DNA from: Nocardioides zeae
Lineage (GTDB): Bacteria; Actinomycetota; Actinomycetes; Propionibacteriales; Nocardioidaceae
Length of the DNA stretch: 64,000 nucleotides
Reading direction: 5' to 3'
Assembly (NCBI RefSeq): GCF_010686755.1
Contig: NZ_JAAGXA010000007.1
Span: 186,001-250,000, forward strand
Positions 9,063-16,593 of the stretch are shown here, in pieces (the stretch's first letter is position 1; each line of letters starts with the position of its first letter). The position numbers and the translations under genes were made by a program. The notes below the pieces were generated by a model. It was not told where the DNA came from, did not search any database, and was given only the letters and a program-made list of their open reading frames with translations.

Positions 9063-9836
9063 TCAGGGGGTGCCGAACCCCGCCGCCGCGAACACCTCGG
9101 CGCCGGCCGACGACAGCACGAAGTCGATGAAGGCCTGCGCCACGGCCGTGTTCCGGCTCTGGTCCAGCAGGGTGATCGGGTACTCGGTGGTCAGCCGCTC
9201 GGGCAGGTCGAACGTCTGCACGTCGTCGCCCGCGGCGAGGGCGTCGGTGCGGTAGACGAGACCGGCGTCGGCCTCGTCCTCGACCACGCGCGACAGCGTC
9301 GCCTTCACGTCGGGCTCGAGGCTCGCGGGCTCGCGCTCCACCCCGGCGTCGGCGAGGGCCTCCGCCGACAGGCCGCCGCACGGCGCGGTCTCGACGCAGA
9401 TCACGTAGGTGACGTCCGGGTCGTCGAGGGAGTCGAGGCCCGTCACGCCGGCCGGGTTGTCGGCCGGCGCGACGAGCACGAGGTCGTTGGTCGCGAAGAC
9501 GACCGGCTCCTCGGCCTGGGCGTCGGCGGCCCGCTCCATCGAGCGGAGGTCGGCCGTCGCCAGCACGTCGCCCGGTGCGCCCTCGGCGGCCTGGTCGGCC
9601 AGCGTGCCGGAGGAGTCGAAGACCAGGTCGACCTCGACGCCGTCGTGCTCGGCCTCGAACTGCTCGGCGAGGTCCTCGAACGTCTCGGTGAGCGACGCGG
9701 CGGCCGCGACGGTGATGGAGCCGCTCAGCTCGCCGTCGGTGGTCCCGGCGCCGGTGTCGTCGTCGCCGCAGGCGGCGAGGGGCAGCAGGGCGAGGAGGAG
9801 GACGGGGGCGGCGGTGCGCAGGGTCGGGCGGTTCAC
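9063..9836 (-). CDS. modA: Molybdate-binding lipoprotein
   Basis: This 257-residue extracellular protein captures molybdate or tungstate for the ModBC importer. It has a lipoprotein signal peptide with lipobox LAAC (Cys at about residue 23) followed by an acidic linker. The mature protein starts with SITVAAAASLTETFEDLAEQF, the ModA N-terminal strand and oxyanion loop. VDLVFDSSGTLADQ and APGDVLATADLRSM follow and supply the Ser/Gly main-chain ligands in known ModA structures. It is the first gene of modABC. The start is ATG. Confidence 0.95.
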   Translation of the reverse strand: MNRPTLRTAAPVLLLALLPLAACGDDDTGAGTTDGELSGSITVAAAASLTETFEDLAEQFEAEHDGVEVDLVFDSSGTLADQAAEGAPGDVLATADLRSMERAADAQAEEPVVFATNDLVLVAPADNPAGVTGLDSLDDPDVTYVICVETAPCGGLSAEALADAGVEREPASLEPDVKATLSRVVEDEADAGLVYRTDALAAGDDVQTFDLPERLTTEYPITLLDQSRNTAVAQAFIDFVLSSAGAEVFAAAGFGTP

Positions 9837-9897
9837 GGTGCTCCTGGTGGACGAGGCGGTGGGCGAGGCGGTGGGGGAGGCGGTCGGGAGGTGCGGT

Positions 9898-10299
9898 TCA
9901 GGGACGTTCGACGACGACGCTCGTCGACTTCACGGACGCGACGGCGCGGGCGCCCGGCGCGAGGCCGAGCTCGGCGGCGGCCTCGGCGCTCATGAGCGAG
10001 ACCACGCGGTAGGGCCCGCACTGGATCTCGACCTGGGCCATCACCGTGTCGGCGACGACCCGCGTCACGATGCCGGGCAGCCGGTTCCGGGCGCTGACCG
10101 AGCGCGCCCGGGGGTCGGTGGGCGTGTCCGCCTCCGCGGCGAGGTACGCCGCGAGCTCGGGCCCGTCGACGACCGTGCGTCCGCCGTCGCGGCGCGCGGG
10201 CAGGCGCCCGGCGTCGATCCAGCGCCGTACGGTGTCGTCGCTGACGCCCAGCAGCTCGGCGGCTTCGCTCACGCGGTAGGTGTCCACGACGCACAGCAT
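9898..10299 (-). CDS. HTH and TOBE/Mop-domain molybdate-responsive regulator
   Basis: This protein of about 133 residues joins an N-terminal excisionase/MerR-type helix-turn-helix (YRVSEAAELLGVSDDTVRRWIDAGRLPARR) to a C-terminal Mop/TOBE domain (about residues 65-130, ARNRLPGIVTRVV to VVSLMSAEAAAELGLAPGARAVASVKST). In related proteins that domain binds molybdate or tungstate. Fused HTH-TOBE proteins next to modABC are thought to sense cytoplasmic molybdate and control uptake, a small analogue of ModE. I chose the ATG at 10299 because the HTH begins soon after it. A GTG at 10287 and a longer GTG start at 10368 are alternatives, and none has a clear ribosome site. It lies 61 nt upstream of modA in the same direction. 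Confidence 0.85.
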   Translation of the reverse strand: MLCVVDTYRVSEAAELLGVSDDTVRRWIDAGRLPARRDGGRTVVDGPELAAYLAAEADTPTDPRARSVSARNRLPGIVTRVVADTVMAQVEIQCGPYRVVSLMSAEAAAELGLAPGARAVASVKSTSVVVERP

Positions 10300-10300
10300 G

Positions 10301-10375
10301 CCGCACGTGCGGTTCTCGTCGGGCGCCAGGGTCGTGTCTGCGGGTCCCGGGCCGTGGTGGACCCGCACGTGCGGG
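10301..10375. promoter_or_regulatory. Twin 12-bp palindromes upstream of the HTH-TOBE gene
   Basis: The 12-bp palindrome CCGCACGTGCGG occurs twice, at 10301-10312 and 10363-10374, exactly 62 bp apart, or about six helical turns. The second copy extends to a 14-bp palindrome (10362-10375). The pair lies between the HTH-TOBE gene and the divergent DUF4245 gene, with the first copy touching the proposed ATG. Two matching dyads in phase suggest cooperative binding of a dimeric regulator, possibly the HTH-TOBE protein itself (autoregulation). Confidence 0.6.
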
Positions 10376-10439
10376 CGGGTCGAGGGCCGTGCGCCACCCG
10401 CCCGTCGGGTGGTCGCCGGGGAGTTGAGACACTGGGGCC

Positions 10440-11087
10440 GTGTCGCAGACGTCCCCGCCCGCCGGTCGGCCCGGCCGCTACAACCGCAGCTTCAGCGGCC
10501 TGATCGTCTCGATGGTCGTCCTCATCCTGGCGGTGCTCGGCTTCGTGCTGGTGCGCGACCTCGCGCGGTCCGACCCGGACATGCCGGTCGCCGAGGTCGA
10601 CTACGTGGAGGCCGTGCGGGCCGGGCAGGACTCGGGCTTCCCGGTCGTCTACCCGCCGACGCTGCCCGACGGCTGGGTCGCCACGTCTGCCCGGTTCCCG
10701 CTCGGGCCCAACCCGGAGTGGACCCTCGGGATCCTCGTCGACGGCGACGACTTCGTGGGGGTCAAGGTCGTGCGGGGCGACTCGGGTGCCGTCCTCGACC
10801 GGGTCCTGGGCGACCCCTACGAGGTCGACGGCGGCATCGACGTCCCCAACGACGACCCGCTGCTGTCCGGCGACTGGTCGGCGGCGAGCGAGGGCCAGGA
10901 CGAGGCGCTCTACACCCAGGTCGAGGTCCCGGTGCCCACCGCGGCGGGGGAGGACGGGGAGACCGCCGACCCCGGTGCGGCGCCGCAGACCGACACGGCC
11001 GTGGTGGTCGTCTACGGCACGATCGGCGAGGACCGGCTCGTGGACTTCGCCACCACGCTGACCTCCGAGGCCCTGCCCGCGCGCTGA
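10440..11087 (+). CDS. DUF4245 family membrane-anchored protein
   Basis: This 215-residue protein has a short cytoplasmic N-terminus, one membrane helix near residues 22-42 (IVSMVVLILAVLGFVLVRDLA) and an external domain. The segments VVYPPTLPDGWVATSARF and WTLGILVDGDDFVGVKV are characteristic of DUF4245, an actinobacterial family of unknown function. The region around 170-190 is acidic and probably flexible. The start is GTG. In mycobacteria and streptomycetes the family is encoded beside glpX, so its place here, one gene cluster away, supports the call. No catalytic residues are evident. Confidence 0.85.
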   Translation: MSQTSPPAGRPGRYNRSFSGLIVSMVVLILAVLGFVLVRDLARSDPDMPVAEVDYVEAVRAGQDSGFPVVYPPTLPDGWVATSARFPLGPNPEWTLGILVDGDDFVGVKVVRGDSGAVLDRVLGDPYEVDGGIDVPNDDPLLSGDWSAASEGQDEALYTQVEVPVPTAAGEDGETADPGAAPQTDTAVVVVYGTIGEDRLVDFATTLTSEALPAR

Positions 11088-11174
11088 TCGGTTCACCCGC
11101 CGCTGGGTCGGGCGTCACCCCCGAGCCACGCGGGGGACCGCCCGGCGTCGCCGGCGTCGGTTTCGGTGGCGCGC

Positions 11175-12395
11175 ATGACCTCTCGGACCCCGCTCTTCCC
11201 CCGCATCCGCGCGACGGTGCTCGCCACCGCCGTCACGACCTGCCTCGGCGCCGGCCTTCTCGCCCCCGCGACCGCCGCCGCTGCCGCACCCGCCGCCGCC
11301 TCCGCCTCCGACAGTGACCGGGGACCCGGTCACGGCGCGGGGCACGGGACGGGTCACGGGCGGCACGCCCAGCCGGAGGTGATCGCCCACCGCGGCGCGT
11401 CGGGATACCGCCCGGAGCACACGCTCGCGGCGTACGAGCTCGCGGTCGCGCAGGGCGCCGACATGATCGAGCCCGACGTCGTGGCGACGAAGGACGGCGT
11501 GCTGGTCGCCCGCCACGAGAACGAGATCTCCGGCACCACCGACGTCGCCGACCACCCCGAGCTCGCCGACCGCCGCACCACGAAGGTCATCGACGGACGT
11601 GCGGTGACCGGGTGGTTCACCGAGGACCTCACGCTCGCCGAGCTGCGGACCCTCCGGGCCGTCGAGCGGCTCCCGGAGGTGCGGCCGGGCAACACCGCGT
11701 ACGACGGGCGCTACCCGGTGCCGACCCTCGAGGAGGTCGTGGAGCTGGCCGCCGAGCTGTCGGAGGAGACGGGCCGGGAGATCGGCGTCGCGCCGGAGAC
11801 GAAGCACCCGACCTACTTCGACTCCATCGGCCTCAGCCTGGAGGAGCCGCTCGTGGAGCTCCTCGACGCGCACGGTCTCGACGACGAGCGGGACCCCGTC
11901 GTGGTGCAGTCCTTCGAGGTCGGCAACCTCCAGGAGCTCGACGAGCTCACCGACGTGCGCCTGGTGCAGCTCGTGGACGCCGCGGGCGCGCCGTACGACC
12001 TCGTGGCCGCCGGCAGCGACGTGACCTACGACGACCTGCTGACGCGCGGCGGGCTGCGGTGGGTCGCGCGGTACGCCGACCAGCTCGCCCCGCACAAGGA
12101 CCGGGTGCTGCCGCGCGACGCGGCCGGTGCCACGGGCCGCCCCAGCAGCGTGGTGCGCGACGCCCACCGCGCCGGCCTCGAGGTGGTCGTGTGGACCCTG
12201 CGGGCGGAGAAGCAGTTCATGGCGACGAACTTCCGGGTCGGGACCGACCCCGACGCGCACGGCGACCTGGCCGCGGAGGCGACGGCGTTCCTCGACGCCG
12301 GCGTGGACGTGCTCTTCGCCGACCACCCGGACGTCGTCGTCGCGGCCCGCGACGCGTGGGTCGAGCGTCGTCCCGGCCACGGCCACGGCCGCTGA
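11175..12395 (+). CDS. glpQ: Secreted glycerophosphodiester phosphodiesterase
   Basis: The enzyme (about 406 residues) cleaves glycerophosphodiesters to sn-glycerol-3-phosphate and an alcohol outside the cytoplasm. A signal peptide (VLATAVTTCLGAGLLAPATAAAAA) is followed by a His/Gly-rich linker (GHGAGHGTGHGRH). The catalytic core opens with VIAHRGASGYRPEHT (active-site His and Arg-Gly, then Glu of the PEHT motif) and EPDVVATKDGVLVARHE, the GDPD metal/catalytic segment. The C-terminus again is His-rich (PGHGHGR). The length fits GlpQ rather than the short cytosolic UgpQ. I took the ATG at 11175; a GTG three codons earlier is possible. It may scavenge phosphate or glycerol from lipids or teichoic acid. 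Confidence 0.92.
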   Translation: MTSRTPLFPRIRATVLATAVTTCLGAGLLAPATAAAAAPAAASASDSDRGPGHGAGHGTGHGRHAQPEVIAHRGASGYRPEHTLAAYELAVAQGADMIEPDVVATKDGVLVARHENEISGTTDVADHPELADRRTTKVIDGRAVTGWFTEDLTLAELRTLRAVERLPEVRPGNTAYDGRYPVPTLEEVVELAAELSEETGREIGVAPETKHPTYFDSIGLSLEEPLVELLDAHGLDDERDPVVVQSFEVGNLQELDELTDVRLVQLVDAAGAPYDLVAAGSDVTYDDLLTRGGLRWVARYADQLAPHKDRVLPRDAAGATGRPSSVVRDAHRAGLEVVVWTLRAEKQFMATNFRVGTDPDAHGDLAAEATAFLDAGVDVLFADHPDVVVAARDAWVERRPGHGHGR

Positions 12396-12398
12396 AGG

Positions 12399-12719
12399 TC
12401 AGCGGCCGCGGGCGGCGCCCGGGCGTCGCCACACCGTGGCGGCGAGCCCGGCGGCACCCGCCGCGAGCCACGGGATCGGCAGCAGCCAGCGGGTGTCGCT
12501 CGCGTCCGCGGCGCCCGACGCGAGCAGCGCCCAGACCCCGGCGAGCCCGAGGAACGCGATGCCCATCACGAGGTGGCCCACGTTGACCGGGTGGCGCCCG
12601 GCGGCCCACCCCGATCGCGCTGCTGGTCCGGGGTGGGACGCCGCGTCGGGCGCGGGCGGCTCGTCGAGCAGGTCCGTCAGGGGTGACGTGTCGCGGTGGT
12701 CGCGGTGGTCGTCTCGCAT
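12399..12719 (-). CDS. Small membrane protein of unknown function
   Basis: About 106 residues: a charged His/Asp-rich N-terminus, a proline/alanine-rich linker, and two predicted membrane helices (VNVGHLVMGIAFLGLAGVWALLASG and WLLPIPWLAAGAAGLAATVW). I recognise no family. The ATG at 12719 is chosen because a strong GAGGAGG ribosome site lies 6 nt before it. An in-frame ATG at 12776 would make 125 residues and would overlap the stop of the upstream PspC-protein gene as ATGA. Either way it is probably translated from the same mRNA as that gene and may act with it in the membrane. Confidence 0.65.
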   Translation of the reverse strand: MRDDHRDHRDTSPLTDLLDEPPAPDAASHPGPAARSGWAAGRHPVNVGHLVMGIAFLGLAGVWALLASGAADASDTRWLLPIPWLAAGAAGLAATVWRRPGAARGR

Positions 12720-12772
12720 GGTGTCCTCCTCGGGGGTGCGGCGCGTGATCGGTGCGGTCGGCTCGTGCGCGC

Positions 12773-14161
12773 TCATCGGGTCACCACCACGACCTCGCCG
12801 AGGCCGAGGCGCACGTCGAGCGTCAGCGCCGTCGCCTCGTCCACGCCGGCGGTGGTGCCGGGGGCGTCGTACGCCTGGTTGAGCGACAGCCCCGGGCCGT
12901 CGCTGGTGCGGTCGAGCACCCGCACGGAGCCCAGGCCGACGTCGGTGCGGACGATGGCGTCCAGGCCGTCGGGGAGCGTGATCTCGACCCGGCCGGCGCC
13001 GCTCTCCACCGTGAGCTGCCGACCCTCCAGGGCGGGGACGTCCGTCACGCCCGTCAGGTCGATCGTGGTCTCGCCGGCACCGAGCGTGTAGCGGTCTCCC
13101 AGCGCCGCGGCCTGCGTCGGCCGGACCTCGAGGCGGGCACCGGCCACGTTCTCGACGACGAGGGCCAGGGCCGTGACGGGGACGAGCACCAGCCCGAGCA
13201 GGACCAGGCCGCCCGGGCGGCCGAAGAACGAGCCCACGACGAGGACGGCGCCGACGACGGCGAGGGCGAGGGCGGGGTACGCCGACGCGGTGACGTCCGC
13301 GCCCGCCAGGTCGACGACCGCCAGCACGCCGACACCGAGCGACGCGAGCGCCAGGGTGAACCAGAAGAGGAGGGGACCCGGCTTGCGGGGGCGGCGCACG
13401 GGCGGGACCGGCGGGACGGTGTACGCCGGCGGCACCGAGGAGCCGGGCGGCACCGACGACGCCGCGGACGGCGTCGCGGGAGCCGCGGCGTCGTGGTCCT
13501 TCGTGAGCGGCACGGCCGGCGGCGCGGCGTACGGCGAGGTGGGCCCGTACGTCGTGGCGTACGGCGAGCCCGGGGCGTACGGCGAGCCGGGGGCATACGG
13601 CGAGCCTGTGGCGTACGGCGAGGCAGGGGCCGCCGGTGCGTCGCCCGGTGCGGTGGTCGGCACGTGGGGCATCGCGTAGGACGCCCAGTTCCGCGCGCGC
13701 TCCTCGGACCGGCGCTGGTGCTGGCCGACGAGGAGCGCCACGACGAGGCCGATGAACAGCAGGGGCCAGGGCACCCAGCCGCTGACGAGGTCGCCGAGGA
13801 GGGCGAGGCCCGCGAGCGCGGTCGCGATGAGGAGCGCCACGTTGCGGCTGCGGTCGTCGAGCGCGACGACGGCCTCGTCGGTGTCGTCCGCGGGGACCAG
13901 GAGCCAGAGCGCGCCGTAGAGCAGCAGCCCGCTGCCCCCGAAGAGCACCAGCACGGCGAGCGCGACCCGGGGCACGACGGGGTCGACGTCGAAGTGCCGG
14001 GCGAGGCCGCCGGCCACGCCGGCGAGGTAGCGGTCGCCCCGCGTGCGGCGCAGCCGCTTCAGGTCGCGCATGTCGCGGCCGTCCACGCGGGGACCGCCGG
14101 ACGCGCCGGGGGACTGGCTGTCGTGGGGCCCGGCGTCGGGCCCGTCCTGTGTCGTCATCAT
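12773..14161 (-). CDS. PspC-domain membrane protein with LiaF-like C-terminus
   Basis: This 462-residue protein has a PspC domain at about residues 35-90 (RYLAGVAGGLARHFDVDPVVPRVALAVL, then GLLLYGALWLLVP). Two further helices follow, then a Pro/Tyr-rich linker with SPYA repeats and Pro/Val repeats. Several more helices come next, and a C-terminal beta-rich domain starting near the segment LGAGETTIDLTGVTDVP resembles the LiaF/DUF4097-type adhesin-like fold. PspC proteins take part in envelope-stress signalling. It is divergent from a histidine kinase that carries its own PspC domain, so it may modulate that kinase. The start is either of two adjacent ATG codons. Confidence 0.82.
   Translation of the reverse strand: MMTTQDGPDAGPHDSQSPGASGGPRVDGRDMRDLKRLRRTRGDRYLAGVAGGLARHFDVDPVVPRVALAVLVLFGGSGLLLYGALWLLVPADDTDEAVVALDDRSRNVALLIATALAGLALLGDLVSGWVPWPLLFIGLVVALLVGQHQRRSEERARNWASYAMPHVPTTAPGDAPAAPASPYATGSPYAPGSPYAPGSPYATTYGPTSPYAAPPAVPLTKDHDAAAPATPSAASSVPPGSSVPPAYTVPPVPPVRRPRKPGPLLFWFTLALASLGVGVLAVVDLAGADVTASAYPALALAVVGAVLVVGSFFGRPGGLVLLGLVLVPVTALALVVENVAGARLEVRPTQAAALGDRYTLGAGETTIDLTGVTDVPALEGRQLTVESGAGRVEITLPDGLDAIVRTDVGLGSVRVLDRTSDGPGLSLNQAYDAPGTTAGVDEATALTLDVRLGLGEVVVVTR
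13561..13632. repeat. Four 18-bp tandem repeats inside the PspC-protein gene
   Basis: Four consecutive 18-bp units begin with TACGGCGAG at 13561, 13579, 13597 and 13615. On the coding (minus) strand they encode the six-residue repeat SPYA(P/T)G in the flexible linker of the PspC-domain protein. Such repeats may vary in number between strains by slippage. Confidence 0.85.
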
Positions 14162-14347
14162 GGATCCAGCGTCGTCGGCGGGGCGGCTCCCCACCATCGG
14201 GGACGCCCCTGATCCTGCCCCGGTCCCGACGGGTCCGGGGCGAGGGGTGCGGTCGGGGCGCGTCGGGGAAGGGGGCCCCGGCTCGGGGGCGGCTCGGGGT
14301 TCGTCCCGATGTGCCGGCGCCGACGGGCGTGTGACGATGGCGGCACC

Positions 14348-15748
14348 ATGACCACCCGTGCCCCGCTCCCCGCGCCGCTCCCCGTGCCGCGCCGTGCGGG
14401 CCGCGACCTCGAGCGCGGTCTCGTCGGCGGCGTGGCGGCCGGCCTCGCCGACCACCTCGGGCTCCCCGTCCTGCCGTTGCGGATCGGCTTCGTCGTCGCC
14501 ACGGTGCTCGGGGGCCTGGGCGCGGTGCTGTACGGCGCGTACTGGCTCTTCCTGCCCGCCGCCCCCGTCGGCGGCGACCCCGCTGCTGCCCCCGGTCTGG
14601 CCGGCGCAGTCCGGGACGGGCGACGCCCCCGTGGCCTGCTCGGCCGTCCCGCCGGACGCACCGGCGACGCGATCGTCGTCGGAGTGCTCTCGGTCGGCCT
14701 CGTCCTGGCCGTCGAGGCTGTGGTGGGGCGGGGCGCCCTCGTCTGGGCGGTCGCGCTCGTCGCCGGCGGCGTGGCCCTGCTGTGGCGCCAGGCCGACGAG
14801 GTGCAGCGCGAGCGGTGGGTCGAGCGCACCGAGCGGATGGACCCCGTCGGGATGGTGCTCGGGTCGGGCGGCTGGGCGGCCTGGACGCGGATCGCGCTCG
14901 GCGTCCTCCTGCTCGGCGCGGGACTGCTCCTGCTGGGCTTCCGCGACGGCGGGATCGGGGCGGCGCGCGAGGTGGTGCTGGCGGTGCTCCTCGGCATCGG
15001 CGGGCTCGCCGTGGTGGTCGGACCCTGGGTCGCGCGTCTGGTGCGCGACCTGGGCGACGAGCGCACGGAGCGGATCCGCAGCCAGGAGCGCGCCGACGTC
15101 GCCGCGCACCTCCACGACTCGGTGCTGCAGACCCTGGCGCTCATCCAGAAGAACGCCGGTGACGGCGCGACCGTGGCCCGGCTCGCCCGAGCCCAGGAGC
15201 GCGACCTGCGGGCCTGGTTGTTCGCGGAGGAGCGTCCCGGGGCCCCCGGAGCGGGCACGGGGGCGGCTCCCGAGACGTTGGCGGCCGCCGTGCGTGCGGT
15301 CGCCGCGTCCGTCGAGGACGACCACGGCATCGAGGTCGAGGTCGTCGCGGTCGGCGACGCGCCCTGGTCGGAGCGGGTGCAGCCGGTCGTGGCGGCGGTC
15401 CGGGAGGCGCTCGTCAACGCGGCGAAGCACGCGGGCACGGGTCGCGTCGACGTCTACGTCGAGGTGCTCGGAGGCGCGGTGGACGTGTTCGTCCGGGACC
15501 GCGGTGCCGGTTTCGACCCCGACGACCTGCCCGCCGACCGGCACGGGGTGCGCGGCAGCATCGTGGACCGCATGGTCCGCCACGGCGGTACGGCGCGGAT
15601 CAGGTCCGCGCCGGGTGAGGGCACCGAGGTGCGGGTGCACCTGCCCGCGCCGGACGATCACGCGGGACAGCCGGGGCAGCCGGGACAGCCGGGACAGCCG
15701 GAGCAGGGCGTCGGGAGCATCGACGCCGCAGGGAGGGGAGCACAGTGA
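14348..15748 (+). CDS. PspC-domain sensor histidine kinase
   Basis: This 466-residue membrane kinase has an N-terminal PspC domain at about 16-72 (LERGLVGGVAAGLADHLGLP, then GLGAVLYGAYWLFLP) followed by about four more helices. The kinase core starts near residue 245. The dimerisation/phosphoacceptor box HLHDSVLQTL carries its likely phospho-His at about 256 (NarL/DesK-like HisKA_3 type), the N-box is REALVNAAKHAG, and the G-boxes are DRGAGFDPDDLP and GEGTEVRVHLP. It overlaps the response-regulator gene by 4 nt (GTGA). The divergent neighbour also has a PspC domain, which suggests an envelope-stress module. The ATG at 14348 is used because the frame upstream is low quality and not conserved in style. 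Confidence 0.92.
   Translation: MTTRAPLPAPLPVPRRAGRDLERGLVGGVAAGLADHLGLPVLPLRIGFVVATVLGGLGAVLYGAYWLFLPAAPVGGDPAAAPGLAGAVRDGRRPRGLLGRPAGRTGDAIVVGVLSVGLVLAVEAVVGRGALVWAVALVAGGVALLWRQADEVQRERWVERTERMDPVGMVLGSGGWAAWTRIALGVLLLGAGLLLLGFRDGGIGAAREVVLAVLLGIGGLAVVVGPWVARLVRDLGDERTERIRSQERADVAAHLHDSVLQTLALIQKNAGDGATVARLARAQERDLRAWLFAEERPGAPGAGTGAAPETLAAAVRAVAASVEDDHGIEVEVVAVGDAPWSERVQPVVAAVREALVNAAKHAGTGRVDVYVEVLGGAVDVFVRDRGAGFDPDDLPADRHGVRGSIVDRMVRHGGTARIRSAPGEGTEVRVHLPAPDDHAGQPGQPGQPGQPEQGVGSIDAAGRGAQ
15665..15700. repeat. Four 9-bp tandem repeats at the kinase C-terminus
   Basis: Units of the form GGACAGCCG or GGGCAGCCG start at 15665, 15674, 15683 and 15692. They encode Gly-Gln-Pro repeats in the tail of the histidine kinase after the last ATPase motif. 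This is probably a flexible tail of no catalytic importance. Confidence 0.85.
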
Positions 15749-16458
15749 GCGGCGCAGGACGCGACGTACCGGGCCGGGCGGAGCAGGCGGGCGAGCCGGG
15801 AGGGGCGCCACGGCCGGTGCGGGTCGTGGTGGTCGACGACCACCACATGTTCCGCACCGGGGTGCGGAGCGAGCTGGCGGCGGCCCCGGCGGCGGTGGCC
15901 GTCGTCGCCGAGGCGGCCGACGTGGACAGCGCGGTCGCCGCGGTGGAGCGCGAGCGCCCCGCGGTGGTGCTGCTCGACGTGCACCTGCCCGGGGGCGGCG
16001 GGGTCGAGGTCATCCGCCGCACGCAGACGACCGCGCCGAGGACCCGGTTCCTGGCGCTCAGCGTGAGCGACGCCGCCGAGGACGTCATCGGCACCATCCG
16101 CGGGGGAGCGCGGGGCTACGTCACGAAGACGATCAGTGGTGCCGAGCTGGTCGACGCCATCGGTCGCGTCGCCGACGGCGACGCGGTGTTCTCGCCGCGG
16201 CTCGCCGGGTTCGTGCTCGACGCGTTCGCCGGTGCGATCCAGGTCGCGGAGGTCGACAGCGACCTCGACCGGCTCTCCGAGCGCGAGCGGGAGGTCATGC
16301 GCCTCATCGCCCGGGGATACGCCTACAAGGAGGTCGCGAAGGAGCTCTTCATCTCGGTGAAGACCGTCGAGACCCACATGTCGAGCGTGCTCCGCAAGCT
16401 GCAGCTCTCCTCGCGCCACGAGCTGACCCGCTGGGCCTCGGACCGCCGCCTGCTCTGA
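15745..16458 (+). CDS. LuxR/NarL-family response regulator
   Basis: This 237-residue cytosolic DNA-binding regulator is the partner of the upstream kinase. The receiver domain (about 25-145) contains acidic residues Asp31-Asp32 in VVDDHHMF, the phospho-acceptor Asp at about 78 in VVLLDVHLPGGGG, and Lys at about 128 in GYVTKTISG. The C-terminal LuxR-type HTH starts near 172: LSEREREVMRLIARGYAYKEVAKEL, then SVKTVETHMSSVLRKL. The first 24 residues are a Gly/Ala-rich extension. It begins with a GTG that overlaps the kinase stop. Its targets are unknown; the divergent PspC gene is an obvious candidate. Confidence 0.95.
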   Translation: MSGAGRDVPGRAEQAGEPGGAPRPVRVVVVDDHHMFRTGVRSELAAAPAAVAVVAEAADVDSAVAAVERERPAVVLLDVHLPGGGGVEVIRRTQTTAPRTRFLALSVSDAAEDVIGTIRGGARGYVTKTISGAELVDAIGRVADGDAVFSPRLAGFVLDAFAGAIQVAEVDSDLDRLSEREREVMRLIARGYAYKEVAKELFISVKTVETHMSSVLRKLQLSSRHELTRWASDRRLL

Positions 16459-16491
16459 GGCGAGGGGGAGCGGACTGGTCGACCGGGACGG

Positions 16492-16520
16492 TTGACAAGG
16501 GTCGTGTCGCTGGGTTCAGT
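16492..16520 (+). promoter_or_regulatory. Possible promoter of the amino-acid permease operon
   Basis: A perfect -35 consensus TTGACA lies at 16492-16497, followed after 17 bp by TTCAGT at 16515-16520, which matches the -10 consensus at three of six positions. The leader to the permease ATG would be about 70 nt. The -10 is weak, so the call is tentative. Confidence 0.4.
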
Positions 16521-16593
16521 GGCCCGTCTGCACCACGGGTGCCTGCCTCCGCGGTGGGTACCTCCCCGTCAGCAGACTCTCGGAAGGCACGAC

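Noticed and set aside
12773..15811. Apparent 1012-residue minus-strand protein ending in a PspC domain
   Set aside because: The upstream 550 codons are antisense to the histidine kinase and lack any motif. The PspC protein starts at the paired ATG at 14161.
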